Translations under genes and position numbers: made by a program | In this document: piece after piece, positions 1 through 6,607 of the stretch | How positions within the stretch are numbered: position 1 is the first letter of the stretch | Layout: the number at the start of each line of letters is the position of its first letter | Assembly (NCBI GenBank): GCA_003447545.1 | Contig: DLYX01000119.1 | Location: forward strand, 1 to 10,793 | Source: Deltaproteobacteria bacterium | GTDB taxonomy: Bacteria > Desulfobacterota > Binatia > UBA12015 | Reading direction: 5' to 3' | Length of the DNA stretch: 10,793 bases | The notes under the pieces: generated by a model | Seen by the model: the letters and a program-made list of their open reading frames with translations, nothing else | The model's database searches: none | Told to the model about the DNA's origin: nothing

Positions 1-413
1 CATAGGGCATCGCGAATACCGCGGAACTTGCCGGCCGCTGCCGCGATATGGGCGTCGAGGATTTCGTCGAGCGCGGGGCTTGCCAGGTCGGCGTGCGCAA
101 CGATCCCGGCGATCGGCGGCGCAGCGGGATTTTGGGCTTGCATCCGGGCTTCCTCGGCAACCACAAACTCGGTCTCGCCCACCGACCGCAAGTGTTCGGG
201 GCCATCCTCTCGGTAAGCCGACTGGCACTCCATGAACATCGTTGCGACCACGTTGTGGCTGCTGGTTGTATCTGACGCTAGTTCGTCACCCGAGTAGTTG
301 AACATCGAGCCGGCGGGCCAAAGGTGATGGTGCGGGTCCACAATCTCGACCTGCGGATCGAGGACTTCCTCGGCGACTTGGGCGAGCCATTCAGGGGTTC
401 CACTCTCAGGCAT
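1..413 (-). CDS. Amidohydrolase family 2 protein, N-terminal part (runs off the window)
   Basis: The frame is open from an ATG at 413 to the window edge, giving 137 complete codons of the N-terminus. Residues 25-32 read VDPHHHLW, with Asp26, His28 and His30 forming the DxHxH metal-binding start of the amidohydrolase_2 (PF04909) TIM barrel. A later stretch (MFMECQSAYRED, then GP and VGETEF) is typical of the same subfamily of hydrolases, lactonases and non-oxidative decarboxylases. An AGGA lies 8 bases before the ATG and supports this start. Known members hydrolyse or decarboxylate cyclic and aromatic compounds in the cytoplasm; the substrate here is unknown. It is transcribed divergently from the membrane protein at 499. 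The rest of the barrel lies beyond position 1, so it cannot be judged intact. The family assignment is firm. Confidence 0.88.
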   Translation of the reverse strand, partial: MPESGTPEWLAQVAEEVLDPQVEIVDPHHHLWPAGSMFNYSGDELASDTTSSHNVVATMFMECQSAYREDGPEHLRSVGETEFVVAEEARMQAQNPAAPPIAGIVAHADLASPALDEILDAHIAAAAGKFRGIRDAL

Positions 414-459
414 GAACGACATCCTGCGGTTCCTCTGCGCAGAACGCAAGCAGGATCCT

Positions 460-489
460 TTGCGCGGACACACCGCGCCAGAGTATACT
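460..489 (+). promoter_or_regulatory. Candidate sigma70-type promoter for the membrane protein gene
   Basis: TTGCGC (460-465) and TATACT (484-489) are separated by 18 bases. A start site 6-8 bases past the -10 would fall at about 495-498, directly before the ATG at 499, so the transcript could be leaderless or nearly so. The -10 lies inside the palindrome AGTATACT (482-489), so the same hexamer reads on the minus strand towards the divergent amidohydrolase, but I see no good -35 there. Prediction by eye only. Confidence 0.4.
462..478. promoter_or_regulatory. Inverted repeat in the divergent promoter region
   Basis: GCGCGG (462-467) and CCGCGC (473-478) are perfect inverted arms around the 5-base loop ACACA. 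The dyad begins within the putative -35 and fills much of the promoter spacer between the two divergent genes, where a repressor site would sit. It could equally be a hairpin in the amidohydrolase 5' leader. No regulator gene is visible in the window. Confidence 0.4.
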
Positions 490-498
490 CCTCCACGC

Positions 499-1524
499 AT
501 GCAATCCCGGAACCGCAACGTACTGCTGGGAGCCCTCGCGAGCGGTGGCTTCGCACTCAGCCTGCCTGCAGGAAGGATTGCCGGAGGCTGCATGCGAGAC
601 TCGTGTGATCTGTCGTTGGTCGGCGGCCAAATCCCGATCGCGGCCCTTTCCGTCGGCACAGCCCTGCTGGTTTTCCACATCGGTGCGCGGATCGGACGGA
701 TCCGATCGGGATGGCTGGCTGCCCTGTTCCTTTGCTCCAGTTTCGGATGGATGATCGGGCTGCAAGGATCTTTGGCGCCCTTTCTGACAACCTTTGGCGC
801 TACGCTTGCGGCTGCCCTTGTTCTGCAGCGGTCATCGGGAGTTGATACGACTCTCCCGCCGCGGGCTATCGGACTTCTTTGGAAGGGCGCGGCTCTCCTC
901 GCTCTCCTGGGTATTGCCGTGAAGCTTTTCGCGGCAATGACCGATGATCCTTCCCGGGGCGGCGAGAATCTCGCTCAGGGTCTTTTTGCCATATTCCCAT
1001 GGCTTTTGATCCTGATCGCTGTGGCCTCCTGGAAAATCGGCCGCGGCGTGAGCCCTCCCGGCTGGGGATTTATTGCGAGCTGGGCGCTGGTGGTCTTCTG
1101 GCTGTCCCTGATCGTCACCGCAACCCTCTGGTCGGTTGAGCTTGGCAACATGATACTGCCGATTCTGCCGCCATTGGCATTGATTGCCGGTTTGACGCTC
1201 GGGCCTGGACCCGAAGGAAAACTGCCCCGGCGGATGGTCCGACTGAATATGGAGATCGTCGCTGCCATCGGACTGATCATCGCGTTCCTGTTGCTGAGCG
1301 CCATGGTCGCTCCTGTCGAGACGGTCTTGCCCGAGAAACTCCGGAACCTCTGGCAGGAAGGATTCGGAGGACTACGCAATCACGGTATTCTGACCATGCT
1401 TCTCGCTTTCGGAATGCTCGGCCTGTCGGTCGCGACGATCCAGCAAGCCCGAGGAGCGCATTGGTTCCGGGCCAGCCTGCCTCTGGCCTTGCTGATCACC
1501 CTTCTGCATATGTTTCTTGCCTAG
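499..1524 (+). CDS. Polytopic integral membrane protein of unknown function
   Basis: 341 residues, with about 10-11 hydrophobic segments spread over the whole length. The first is near residues 8-25 and the last ends at the C-terminal ALLITLLHMFLA. I do not recognise the family and see no transporter or enzyme motif. Two cysteines (CMRDSC, about residues 31-36) lie in the first loop after TM1 and could form a periplasmic disulfide. The frame is open upstream to an ATG at 412, but that extension overlaps the divergent amidohydrolase start and encodes a polar, unconvincing segment, so I chose 499. No Shine-Dalgarno precedes 499, consistent with the near-leaderless transcript suggested by the promoter. 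An in-frame ATG at 592 does have GGAGG 4 bases upstream, but it would lose TM1. The TAG stop overlaps that of the convergent hydrolase. Real gene: likely; function: unknown. Confidence 0.8.
   Translation: MQSRNRNVLLGALASGGFALSLPAGRIAGGCMRDSCDLSLVGGQIPIAALSVGTALLVFHIGARIGRIRSGWLAALFLCSSFGWMIGLQGSLAPFLTTFGATLAAALVLQRSSGVDTTLPPRAIGLLWKGAALLALLGIAVKLFAAMTDDPSRGGENLAQGLFAIFPWLLILIAVASWKIGRGVSPPGWGFIASWALVVFWLSLIVTATLWSVELGNMILPILPPLALIAGLTLGPGPEGKLPRRMVRLNMEIVAAIGLIIAFLLLSAMVAPVETVLPEKLRNLWQEGFGGLRNHGILTMLLAFGMLGLSVATIQQARGAHWFRASLPLALLITLLHMFLA
1521..1524. other. Shared CTAG stop overlap between convergent genes
   Basis: The palindrome CTAG supplies TAG to the plus-strand membrane protein gene (1522-1524) and TAG to the minus-strand alpha/beta hydrolase gene (1521-1523). 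The two coding regions overlap by four bases, leaving no room for a terminator between them, so each transcript must run into the antisense of the other gene. Confidence 0.9.
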
Positions 1525-2387
1525 GCCGTGCCGCCCGCTATCGATTGGCGCAGAAAGTCCGCAATCAAGGCGGCCAAATCCTCCGGGCACTCAAGATGAG
1601 GATGATGCCTCACTCCGGGCATTGTCACCCGCTGCGCACCCGTTGCCTCAACGCGGCCGGCGATCTCGGCCATCGACATCGCAACCGCGCTGGAGCCGCC
1701 GTCGATATAGAGCATCGGACACTGGACTCGTTTCCAGAATTCCCAGGCCTGTTGAGAATAGTACGGCTGCGGCGACGTGGTCCGGTGTAATGGGTCGTAT
1801 TTCCAGAGATAGCCGCCCTCCACCGCGCGCGTCCCATGCAACACCATATGACGAGCAGAATTCTCATCGAGAAGAGGAAAACCTTCGTGCAATCGACGCA
1901 CGGCGGCTTCACGAGCAAAAGGCTTCAGGATGCGGCCCTCGATCCGCTCGAGATCATCGATCCATTTGGCAAACTTCTCCGGTGCGACCGAGAAATCTGC
2001 GCCGGGGGGGCCCAAGCCTTCGATATTGACCATCGCCAGGACCCGCTCCGGTTCGGTTCCCGCATATTGCACCGACACATTGCCGCCCATGGAATGGCCG
2101 ACAAGGCAGACCTTGTCGCCGAGGTGGCGGACCAGAAAGCCCAGATCGGCCACGTATTCCGCAAAATGATAGTAGGCCCCGGCGCCGCCCCAATCCGAGT
2201 CTCCATGCCCGCGCCAATCGAGGGCGACCGGGTGATAGCCCGCGTCGCGCAGGAGTGGCGCCAGCCCGTCGAAGGCATGCGCATGTTCCAGAAGTCCATG
2301 GGCGAGAACAACCACCGGCCCTTCCCCGCCCCAATCCAGATAGTGCAGGCGCAGTCCTCGCGTCTCGAAATACCGGCTTTCACTCAC
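1521..2387 (-). CDS. Alpha/beta hydrolase fold protein
   Basis: 288 residues, normal length for a single-domain cytoplasmic alpha/beta hydrolase; no signal peptide. Seen in order: the oxyanion-loop HG at 30-31 (VVVLAHG), DWRGHGDSD at 57-65, the nucleophile elbow GHSMGG with Ser99, and the catalytic His region ending HPHLECPE, where His261 best matches the usual histidine. The usual acid position after strand 7 (GxxD in many relatives) reads IDGGSSAV and has no Asp at the expected place. Glu123 (NIEGLGPP, after strand 6) or Asp229 may take that role; this is inference. The start is GTG at 2387 with only a weak AGG 8 bases upstream. It lies downstream of the lipoprotein and oxidoreductase genes on the same strand (92-base gap), so it may be the last gene of that operon. 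Family certain; substrate (ester, epoxide, C-C bond or other) not determinable. Confidence 0.9.
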   Translation of the reverse strand: MSESRYFETRGLRLHYLDWGGEGPVVVLAHGLLEHAHAFDGLAPLLRDAGYHPVALDWRGHGDSDWGGAGAYYHFAEYVADLGFLVRHLGDKVCLVGHSMGGNVSVQYAGTEPERVLAMVNIEGLGPPGADFSVAPEKFAKWIDDLERIEGRILKPFAREAAVRRLHEGFPLLDENSARHMVLHGTRAVEGGYLWKYDPLHRTTSPQPYYSQQAWEFWKRVQCPMLYIDGGSSAVAMSMAEIAGRVEATGAQRVTMPGVRHHPHLECPEDLAALIADFLRQSIAGGTA

Positions 2388-2479
2388 CCGAACAGCCTAA
2401 GGAAAGCCGCGTGCGCGTGCGAGCAGAGCCGGTCCGCGTCCAGCCGATCGGTCGAGACGATCTCGCTGCAGTCCATCTC

Positions 2480-3364
2480 CTATTCGTTCAGGGCCGCGAC
2501 ATCGACGAGCGTGTCCCCGATATTATAGAAGTCCACCGTGACGAAGTTGGCCATTCGATCATTGCGGAGCATGCATTCCTCGATTCGAGATCCAAGAAGT
2601 GGGTTGAAATTGATCTGCTCCGCCAGCTCCGGGGAGCCCAGGGTCTGCGTCAGGAAGTGATTCAGGATAAAGAGCGAATTCTCCGGGTTGCCGCGATTCG
2701 GCTCACAACTCAAGTCTTCCGGCACAGAAAACGAATAGGGTGTCTCAAAGGCGAAATCCCAAACCGGCAAGTACCAGTCGCGTGCACCTCCATCCAAATC
2801 GGTAAATACAACGAGTCGTTTGCCACTCTCGATCATCTCTCCCAGGGTGGGCCAGGGATCCTCGAGGGACTGCGCATGCGCATATTCGACAAGGCCCGCC
2901 TCGGCGAAAACGTCCGCGATATCATCACCATCCACATAGCTTTCGAAGATAATCGTCACGACCTCGCGGGGATTCGCTTGCAGGAATTCGCGGATCTCCG
3001 TGAGGGTGGAGAGCAGCGGATAAGTGCCCAGGTCCGCCAGCGCGTGATACTGAACCACTTCTCCGTCGAGGATATACGCGTCGAGCATCAACCCGCGGAT
3101 GCCATCGGACAACTGCCGCGGGACCGCAAACTCCTGATTGGGTCCAATGAATCCATCCGTGGCATTCGAGTATGCATTATGAGTCGTCGCATAGGCGACT
3201 TCGTCGTACGCGCGATCACATAGCTGGCTCCCTCCGTTGCAGAGAAGCGGCGTCGGCGTCGGCCCCGGGGTCGGTGTGGGGGTGGGATCGGGACCGGGGC
3301 TACCGCTATCCCCGCAGGCGGCAACGATCATGGCGGTACACAAGGCGAGCAGGCTATTTCGCAT
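2480..3364 (-). CDS. Secreted lipoprotein with PI-PLC-like phosphodiesterase domain
   Basis: 294 residues from ATG 3364. Residues 1-17 form a lipoprotein signal peptide ending in the lipobox VAAC, so Cys17 should be acylated and the protein anchored to a membrane outside the cytoplasm. A Pro-Thr linker (about 23-39) precedes a domain of the PLC-like phosphodiesterase superfamily: TTHNAYS with His62, GIRGLMLD with Arg89 and Asp95, then QYHALADLGTYPL with His107. These match the two-histidine layout of bacterial phosphatidylinositol phospholipase C and the PI-PLC X-domain-like family. The probable substrate is a phosphodiester lipid or similar ester, but many relatives are uncharacterised. ATGs at 3370 and 3364 and a GTG at 3391 share the frame. 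AGGG lies 8 bases before 3364, which is why I prefer it. The start is 45 bases after the DAPDH-like gene on the same strand. Confidence 0.87.
   Translation of the reverse strand: MRNSLLALCTAMIVAACGDSGSPGPDPTPTPTPGPTPTPLLCNGGSQLCDRAYDEVAYATTHNAYSNATDGFIGPNQEFAVPRQLSDGIRGLMLDAYILDGEVVQYHALADLGTYPLLSTLTEIREFLQANPREVVTIIFESYVDGDDIADVFAEAGLVEYAHAQSLEDPWPTLGEMIESGKRLVVFTDLDGGARDWYLPVWDFAFETPYSFSVPEDLSCEPNRGNPENSLFILNHFLTQTLGSPELAEQINFNPLLGSRIEECMLRNDRMANFVTVDFYNIGDTLVDVAALNE
3248..3298 (-). repeat. Low-complexity Pro/Thr linker coding tract
   Basis: A short run of repeating proline-threonine and proline-glycine codons in the lipoprotein gene (PTPTPTPGPTPTP). It is a flexible spacer between the acylated cysteine and the enzyme domain. 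The DNA is a tandem-like CC/AC-rich tract that could vary in length between strains. Confidence 0.8.
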
Positions 3365-3409
3365 CAGCATGGCCCTGCTATGCCATACCACAGTGCCCGT
3401 TGGCGAACG

Positions 3410-4453
3410 TCAGGTCGCGGTCTCGAGCTGACCGGGTACGTTCCAACACCGCGGCATGGGCGCGTTTGCAACCGTCAGGAGCCCGGGTGCCGCGGTACAG
3501 ACATCCGGGATCGAATTGATCATCCGTGCGGCTGTGCCCAGCGTGCCGGCCCCGGCATCGCTGCCGCTGCCCGAGAGCCCCACGTTCAGGTGTACCCCCG
3601 GATCGCCATCGACATGCACCTTCCAGACGCCCGCATGAGGCTCGACTGACCAATCGGGGTCGAGCGCATCGCCTACCCGCCACATCAGGTCTTCGGTCAC
3701 CACCGCATTTCCCGCAGCCATGACCGAGACCTGAAGGTGGATCCCACCCACTGTACCGGCCTTTACGCGCCCTCCGAGCATATCTTCGCGCGCCCGGGCA
3801 AATGCGGGACGGGTACCTACCGACTCGACATCGAATGCGAGCGCTTCGGCAAGCATCCGGCACGCTTGCTGAAAGGAATTGGTCATGAAGTCAAAGTAGT
3901 CCGGATCGGCCTCGAGCGCCTCGACTTGGCGGCCAAACCGCATCACCTCCGTCAGCAGGAAGGGGTCCCACCCGCGCAGATCGCCGTTTTCGCGTATATG
4001 TACGCCGCGCACGCGGGCGCAAAGGGACGATGCAACCAGCGGCAACAGATCACCTCCGAAGCCGGGGTTCACCCCTGTACCCAGAAGGGAAGATTGCCCC
4101 TTCGTGCATGCCGCCTGCAAATCCGCGAATTCCGGACGACTCTTCGGATAGAAAGCGGCACTTGGCGTGATCACGTTCTTGCCCGCAGCCAGAATCTGCA
4201 GAATTTCGTCGTAACGCTCAAACGGTGAATTATAGAGCACGACGTCGGCATCGACCCCGAAGGCTTCTTCGCCATTGCCGACGGCCTTTACGCCAAGGGG
4301 AGCAATGCCGGCAATCTCGCCTGCGTCGCGGCCGACCTTGTCGGCGTGATGCACAACCGCGCCAACCAGCGTCAGTTCGGGATGCTGCGCGATCAGCCGG
4401 ATCTGCTCACTGGCAATGGAGCCGGTGTACCATTGGATAACACGGTAGGGCAT
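3410..4453 (-). CDS. NAD(P)-dependent oxidoreductase, 2,4-diaminopentanoate dehydrogenase-like
   Basis: 347 residues. The N-terminus MPYRVIQWYTGSIASEQ is the Rossmann phosphate-binding loop in the form seen in the dihydrodipicolinate reductase / diaminopentanoate dehydrogenase (DAPDH) group, with Ala where the third Gly often sits. GTGVNPGFGGDLLPL (125-139) is the characteristic second motif, and the C-terminal half matches the DAPDH C-terminal domain type. True DAPDH oxidatively deaminates 2,4-diaminopentanoate in ornithine fermentation. Most relatives in aerobic catabolic clusters are uncharacterised, so the exact reaction (amine, alcohol or aldehyde oxidoreduction) is open. The open frame extends upstream to 4537, but ATG 4453 has a full AGGAGG 5 bases ahead and begins at the Rossmann strand. 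It is divergent from the thiolase-like/DUF35 operon across 304 bases and likely first in an operon with the lipoprotein. It is the only gene here ending in TGA. Confidence 0.88.
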   Translation of the reverse strand: MPYRVIQWYTGSIASEQIRLIAQHPELTLVGAVVHHADKVGRDAGEIAGIAPLGVKAVGNGEEAFGVDADVVLYNSPFERYDEILQILAAGKNVITPSAAFYPKSRPEFADLQAACTKGQSSLLGTGVNPGFGGDLLPLVASSLCARVRGVHIRENGDLRGWDPFLLTEVMRFGRQVEALEADPDYFDFMTNSFQQACRMLAEALAFDVESVGTRPAFARAREDMLGGRVKAGTVGGIHLQVSVMAAGNAVVTEDLMWRVGDALDPDWSVEPHAGVWKVHVDGDPGVHLNVGLSGSGSDAGAGTLGTAARMINSIPDVCTAAPGLLTVANAPMPRCWNVPGQLETAT

Positions 4454-4757
4454 CTGGACCTCCTGAGTTGAAACACGGGCCGACCATGACCGCCGACATC
4501 GAGGATATTTCTGCCCCAATTCGCTTCCGGCCGTCAACTGCGAGGCTGCCTGGATTCCATGCTGGTTTGGCGAGCTTCAGGCGGCCGAACGGCGCGATGT
4601 CGCTTGATCGTTCGCCCGGACGGGTCTATTGAGTGCCTTGCGGTTGCATCATCAGGCGTCGTTGCCAAATGGATCCGGGTGTTCACAGGGAGCTCTCCGG
4701 GCGTCGGACGACCCTCGGCCTGCCGCGGCCGAGCAGATTGAAAGGAGAGCAAGCAGC
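4454..4757. promoter_or_regulatory. Divergent promoter region between oxidoreductase and thiolase-like operon
   Basis: 304 bases with no convincing gene. It must carry promoters for both directions. Towards the plus-strand operon, TTGATC (4604-4609) and TATTGA (4627-4632) are 17 bases apart, a weak candidate about 120 bases before the start codon. Towards the minus strand, a TTGACG lies near 4535 on the reverse complement, but I see no good -10 at the right spacing. Shine-Dalgarno sequences are clear at both ends: AGGAGG (complement of 4459-4464) and GGAG at 4744-4747. The open frames extending into this region read as polar, low-quality protein and are not supported. Confidence 0.45.
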
Positions 4758-5975
4758 ATGAGTCGCCGAGCGCACATCGTGGGAGTCGGAGAAACGCAAT
4801 ACGCCCGTTGGGGCAAGATCACCGATACCCCCGAACACACTTTAGCCATTCGGGCCATCCTGAATGCCGTTGACGATGCTGGCTTGACCATCGACGACGT
4901 CGACGGGATGTCCTCGTTCGCCGAGGATCGAAATGAGGCCGTCTTTCTAGCCGCTGAACTCGGTCTTCCGACTTTGCGCTACGCCAACATGGTCTGGCTC
5001 CCGGGTGGCGGCGGTGGCTGCGCGGCCGTCGGCAACGCTGCCATGGCGGTCGAAACCGGACAGGCGGAGGTTGTGGTTGTTTACCGCTCTCTGTGTCAGG
5101 GGCAGTTCTTCCGTTTCGGTAACGCTGGCGTGGACGATTGGGGCGCCCAGACGCCGACGCCCACCGTGACGCAGGCCCAGAATCCCATGGCCGCATCGAT
5201 GGGCTTCGCGATGCCCTACGGAATGCTCATGGCCGCCGCTGCCTATGCCTTGCCGACTCGTCGTCATATGCACCTCTACGGCACCCGCCCGGAACACCTC
5301 GGACAGCTCGCTGTAACGTTCCGCGAGCATGCCAGTCGCAATCCGCGAGCCGTGATGGGGCACAAGCCGATGAATATCGATGATTATTTTGCCTCCCCGA
5401 TGATCGCTGATCCGCACCGGCTCTTCGATTGCTGTCTCGAGAGCGACGGTGCGTGTGCGGTGGTGGTCACGACCGAGGAACGTGCCCGCGACCTCAGAGC
5501 GGCTCGCGTGGAGATCCTCGCAAGTGAGCAAGGCGCGCCCGAGGGATTTGCCTTCGGCCCGTTTACCAACGCCAATGTCGCCGACGAGATTTATGCTACC
5601 GGTGCCTGCGAAGAGATGGCCGGTCGTCTCTGGGGCAAGGCCGGCCTGCAGCCCAAGGACGTCGATGTGGCCCAGATCTATGATCACTTTACAGGCTGCG
5701 TAGTCATGCAACTGGAAGACTACGGATTCTGCGAGCGTGGTGAAGGCGGCCCCTTCATCGAGTCGGGTGCCCTTGCCTGGGACGGCGGCAGTCTGCCGAC
5801 CAATACTCACGGCGGCAGCCTCAGCGAGGCCTACATCCACGGACTCAACCATGTCGTCGAGGGCGTGAGATCCCTGCGCGGCGAGAGCACCAGCCCGGTC
5901 GACAATGCCGAGGTCTGCCTGGTGACAAGCGGTGCCTGCGTTCCTTCGAGCGCCGTGCTGTTGGGAAGGAAATAG
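4758..5975 (+). CDS. Thiolase-fold protein of the Ltp2-like acyl-CoA aldolase type
   Basis: 405 residues from ATG 4758, which follows GGAG at 4744-4747; the frame is open back to 4629 but the fold begins at AHIVGVGETQ. It has the layout of the lipid-transfer/thiolase family. Aligned to biosynthetic thiolases through GQAE (101-104), the segment LPGGGGGCAAVGNAA puts glycine where the nucleophilic Cys belongs; Cys88 is four residues later. The GHP histidine motif is replaced: THGGSLSEAYIHG has Tyr359 in its place, and IYDHFT gives Tyr308. This pattern fits Ltp2-type retro-aldolases of steroid side-chain degradation, where tyrosines in these segments have been implicated in catalysis, rather than a Claisen thiolase. 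Ltp2 works in complex with a DUF35 protein, and one follows directly. The predicted role is cleavage of a beta-hydroxyacyl-CoA in the cytoplasm; the substrate is unknown. Confidence 0.88.
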   Translation: MSRRAHIVGVGETQYARWGKITDTPEHTLAIRAILNAVDDAGLTIDDVDGMSSFAEDRNEAVFLAAELGLPTLRYANMVWLPGGGGGCAAVGNAAMAVETGQAEVVVVYRSLCQGQFFRFGNAGVDDWGAQTPTPTVTQAQNPMAASMGFAMPYGMLMAAAAYALPTRRHMHLYGTRPEHLGQLAVTFREHASRNPRAVMGHKPMNIDDYFASPMIADPHRLFDCCLESDGACAVVVTTEERARDLRAARVEILASEQGAPEGFAFGPFTNANVADEIYATGACEEMAGRLWGKAGLQPKDVDVAQIYDHFTGCVVMQLEDYGFCERGEGGPFIESGALAWDGGSLPTNTHGGSLSEAYIHGLNHVVEGVRSLRGESTSPVDNAEVCLVTSGACVPSSAVLLGRK

Positions 5976-5977
5976 AA

Positions 5978-6403
5978 ATGAGCGAGAGATTCTTTCCGGA
6001 TGCAATGCCGTCGCCGATGGCCGACAATATCACCCTGCCCTGGTGGCAACATGCCGCCGAACATCGATTGGTCGTTCAGCGCTGCACCGCCTGTGGGGCG
6101 ACGCGGATTCCGCCCTCGCCGGTCTGTGCGACCTGTCGCTCGGAAGAGTCCGAGTGGCAGGAAGTCACCGGCCGCGGTGAGGTCTACACCTTCACGGCCG
6201 TCCACCGCGCCATCGCACCCGATCAGCCGCTGCCGACCGTAATTGCGGTCATCTCCCTCGAAGGCTCCGGTGGCTTGCGCATCATGTCGAATCTGGTGGA
6301 CGTCGATCCGGAGAAGATCGAGATCGGCATGCCCGTCGAAGTTGTCTGGCAAGATATGAGCGAGGACCTTGCCGTGCCGCGTTTCCGCCCCGCCTCATCC
6401 TAG
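5978..6403 (+). CDS. DUF35 OB-fold / zinc-ribbon acyl-CoA-associated protein
   Basis: 141 residues. The N-terminal helix region (PWWQHAAEHRL) is followed by a rubredoxin-like zinc knuckle with Cys36, Cys39, Cys50 and Cys53 (CTAC, then CATC), then an OB-fold domain (GEVYTFTAVHR through GMPVEVVWQD). This is the DUF35 family, whose members bind acyl-CoA and serve as obligate partners of thiolase-fold enzymes, for example ChsH2-DUF35 with Ltp2. Here it is a free-standing DUF35 without a fused MaoC hydratase domain. It starts two bases after the thiolase-like stop; its Shine-Dalgarno (GGAAGGA) lies in the end of that gene, so the two are translationally coupled and should be made in similar amounts. 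Confidence 0.92.
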   Translation: MSERFFPDAMPSPMADNITLPWWQHAAEHRLVVQRCTACGATRIPPSPVCATCRSEESEWQEVTGRGEVYTFTAVHRAIAPDQPLPTVIAVISLEGSGGLRIMSNLVDVDPEKIEIGMPVEVVWQDMSEDLAVPRFRPASS

Positions 6404-6607
6404 ACCGGCCATTGCACCGAACCAGTCGGTGGGGCTTGGTGGTTGGCGATCCGAAAATTCGAAAAAGATCATTTTCAGATAAACCCTCCTTTTTTTCAGC
6501 GATCCGGTAATCATTGAGGGAGTCGAACGTCTGCACCTCCAGAAGGACCTGCTGCGAGCGGGTACTCTGGCCGCCCACGTCGGGGCCAGATAGCAAGGAG
6601 GGATCGG
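6404..6607. other. Intergenic region with an AT-rich island
   Basis: 204 bases after the aldolase/DUF35 operon. ACCGA/TCGGT (6416-6420 and 6426-6430) makes a small hairpin without a U tract. From 6451 to 6500 the base composition turns sharply AT-rich, with a weak GAAAA/TTTTC stem and seven T at 6490-6496, a possible but poor terminator. GCGATCCG occurs twice as a direct repeat flanking the island (6446-6453, 6499-6506). No clear promoter for the next gene was found. Confidence 0.4.

Noticed and set aside
2255..3223. 322-codon open frame on the plus strand
   Set aside because: Antisense shadow of the lipoprotein and hydrolase genes, both of which have clear family motifs.
3248..3298. Tandem repeat resembling a satellite or CRISPR-like tract
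   Set aside because: It is coding sequence for a Pro-Thr linker in the lipoprotein; no spacer/repeat structure.
3389..3412. Stop-codon readthrough or TGA recoding fusing the DAPDH-like protein to the lipoprotein
   Set aside because: The genes are in frame across one TGA, but a proper lipoprotein signal peptide with its own start follows, so two separate products make sense.
4454..4537. N-terminal extension of the DAPDH-like gene to 4537
   Set aside because: ATG 4453 has a perfect AGGAGG at 5 bases and starts at the Rossmann strand; the extension is polar and would include that Shine-Dalgarno.
4947..6005. 352-codon open frame on the minus strand
   Set aside because: Complete antisense overlap with the clearly recognisable thiolase-like gene; its translation shows no domain and no Shine-Dalgarno.
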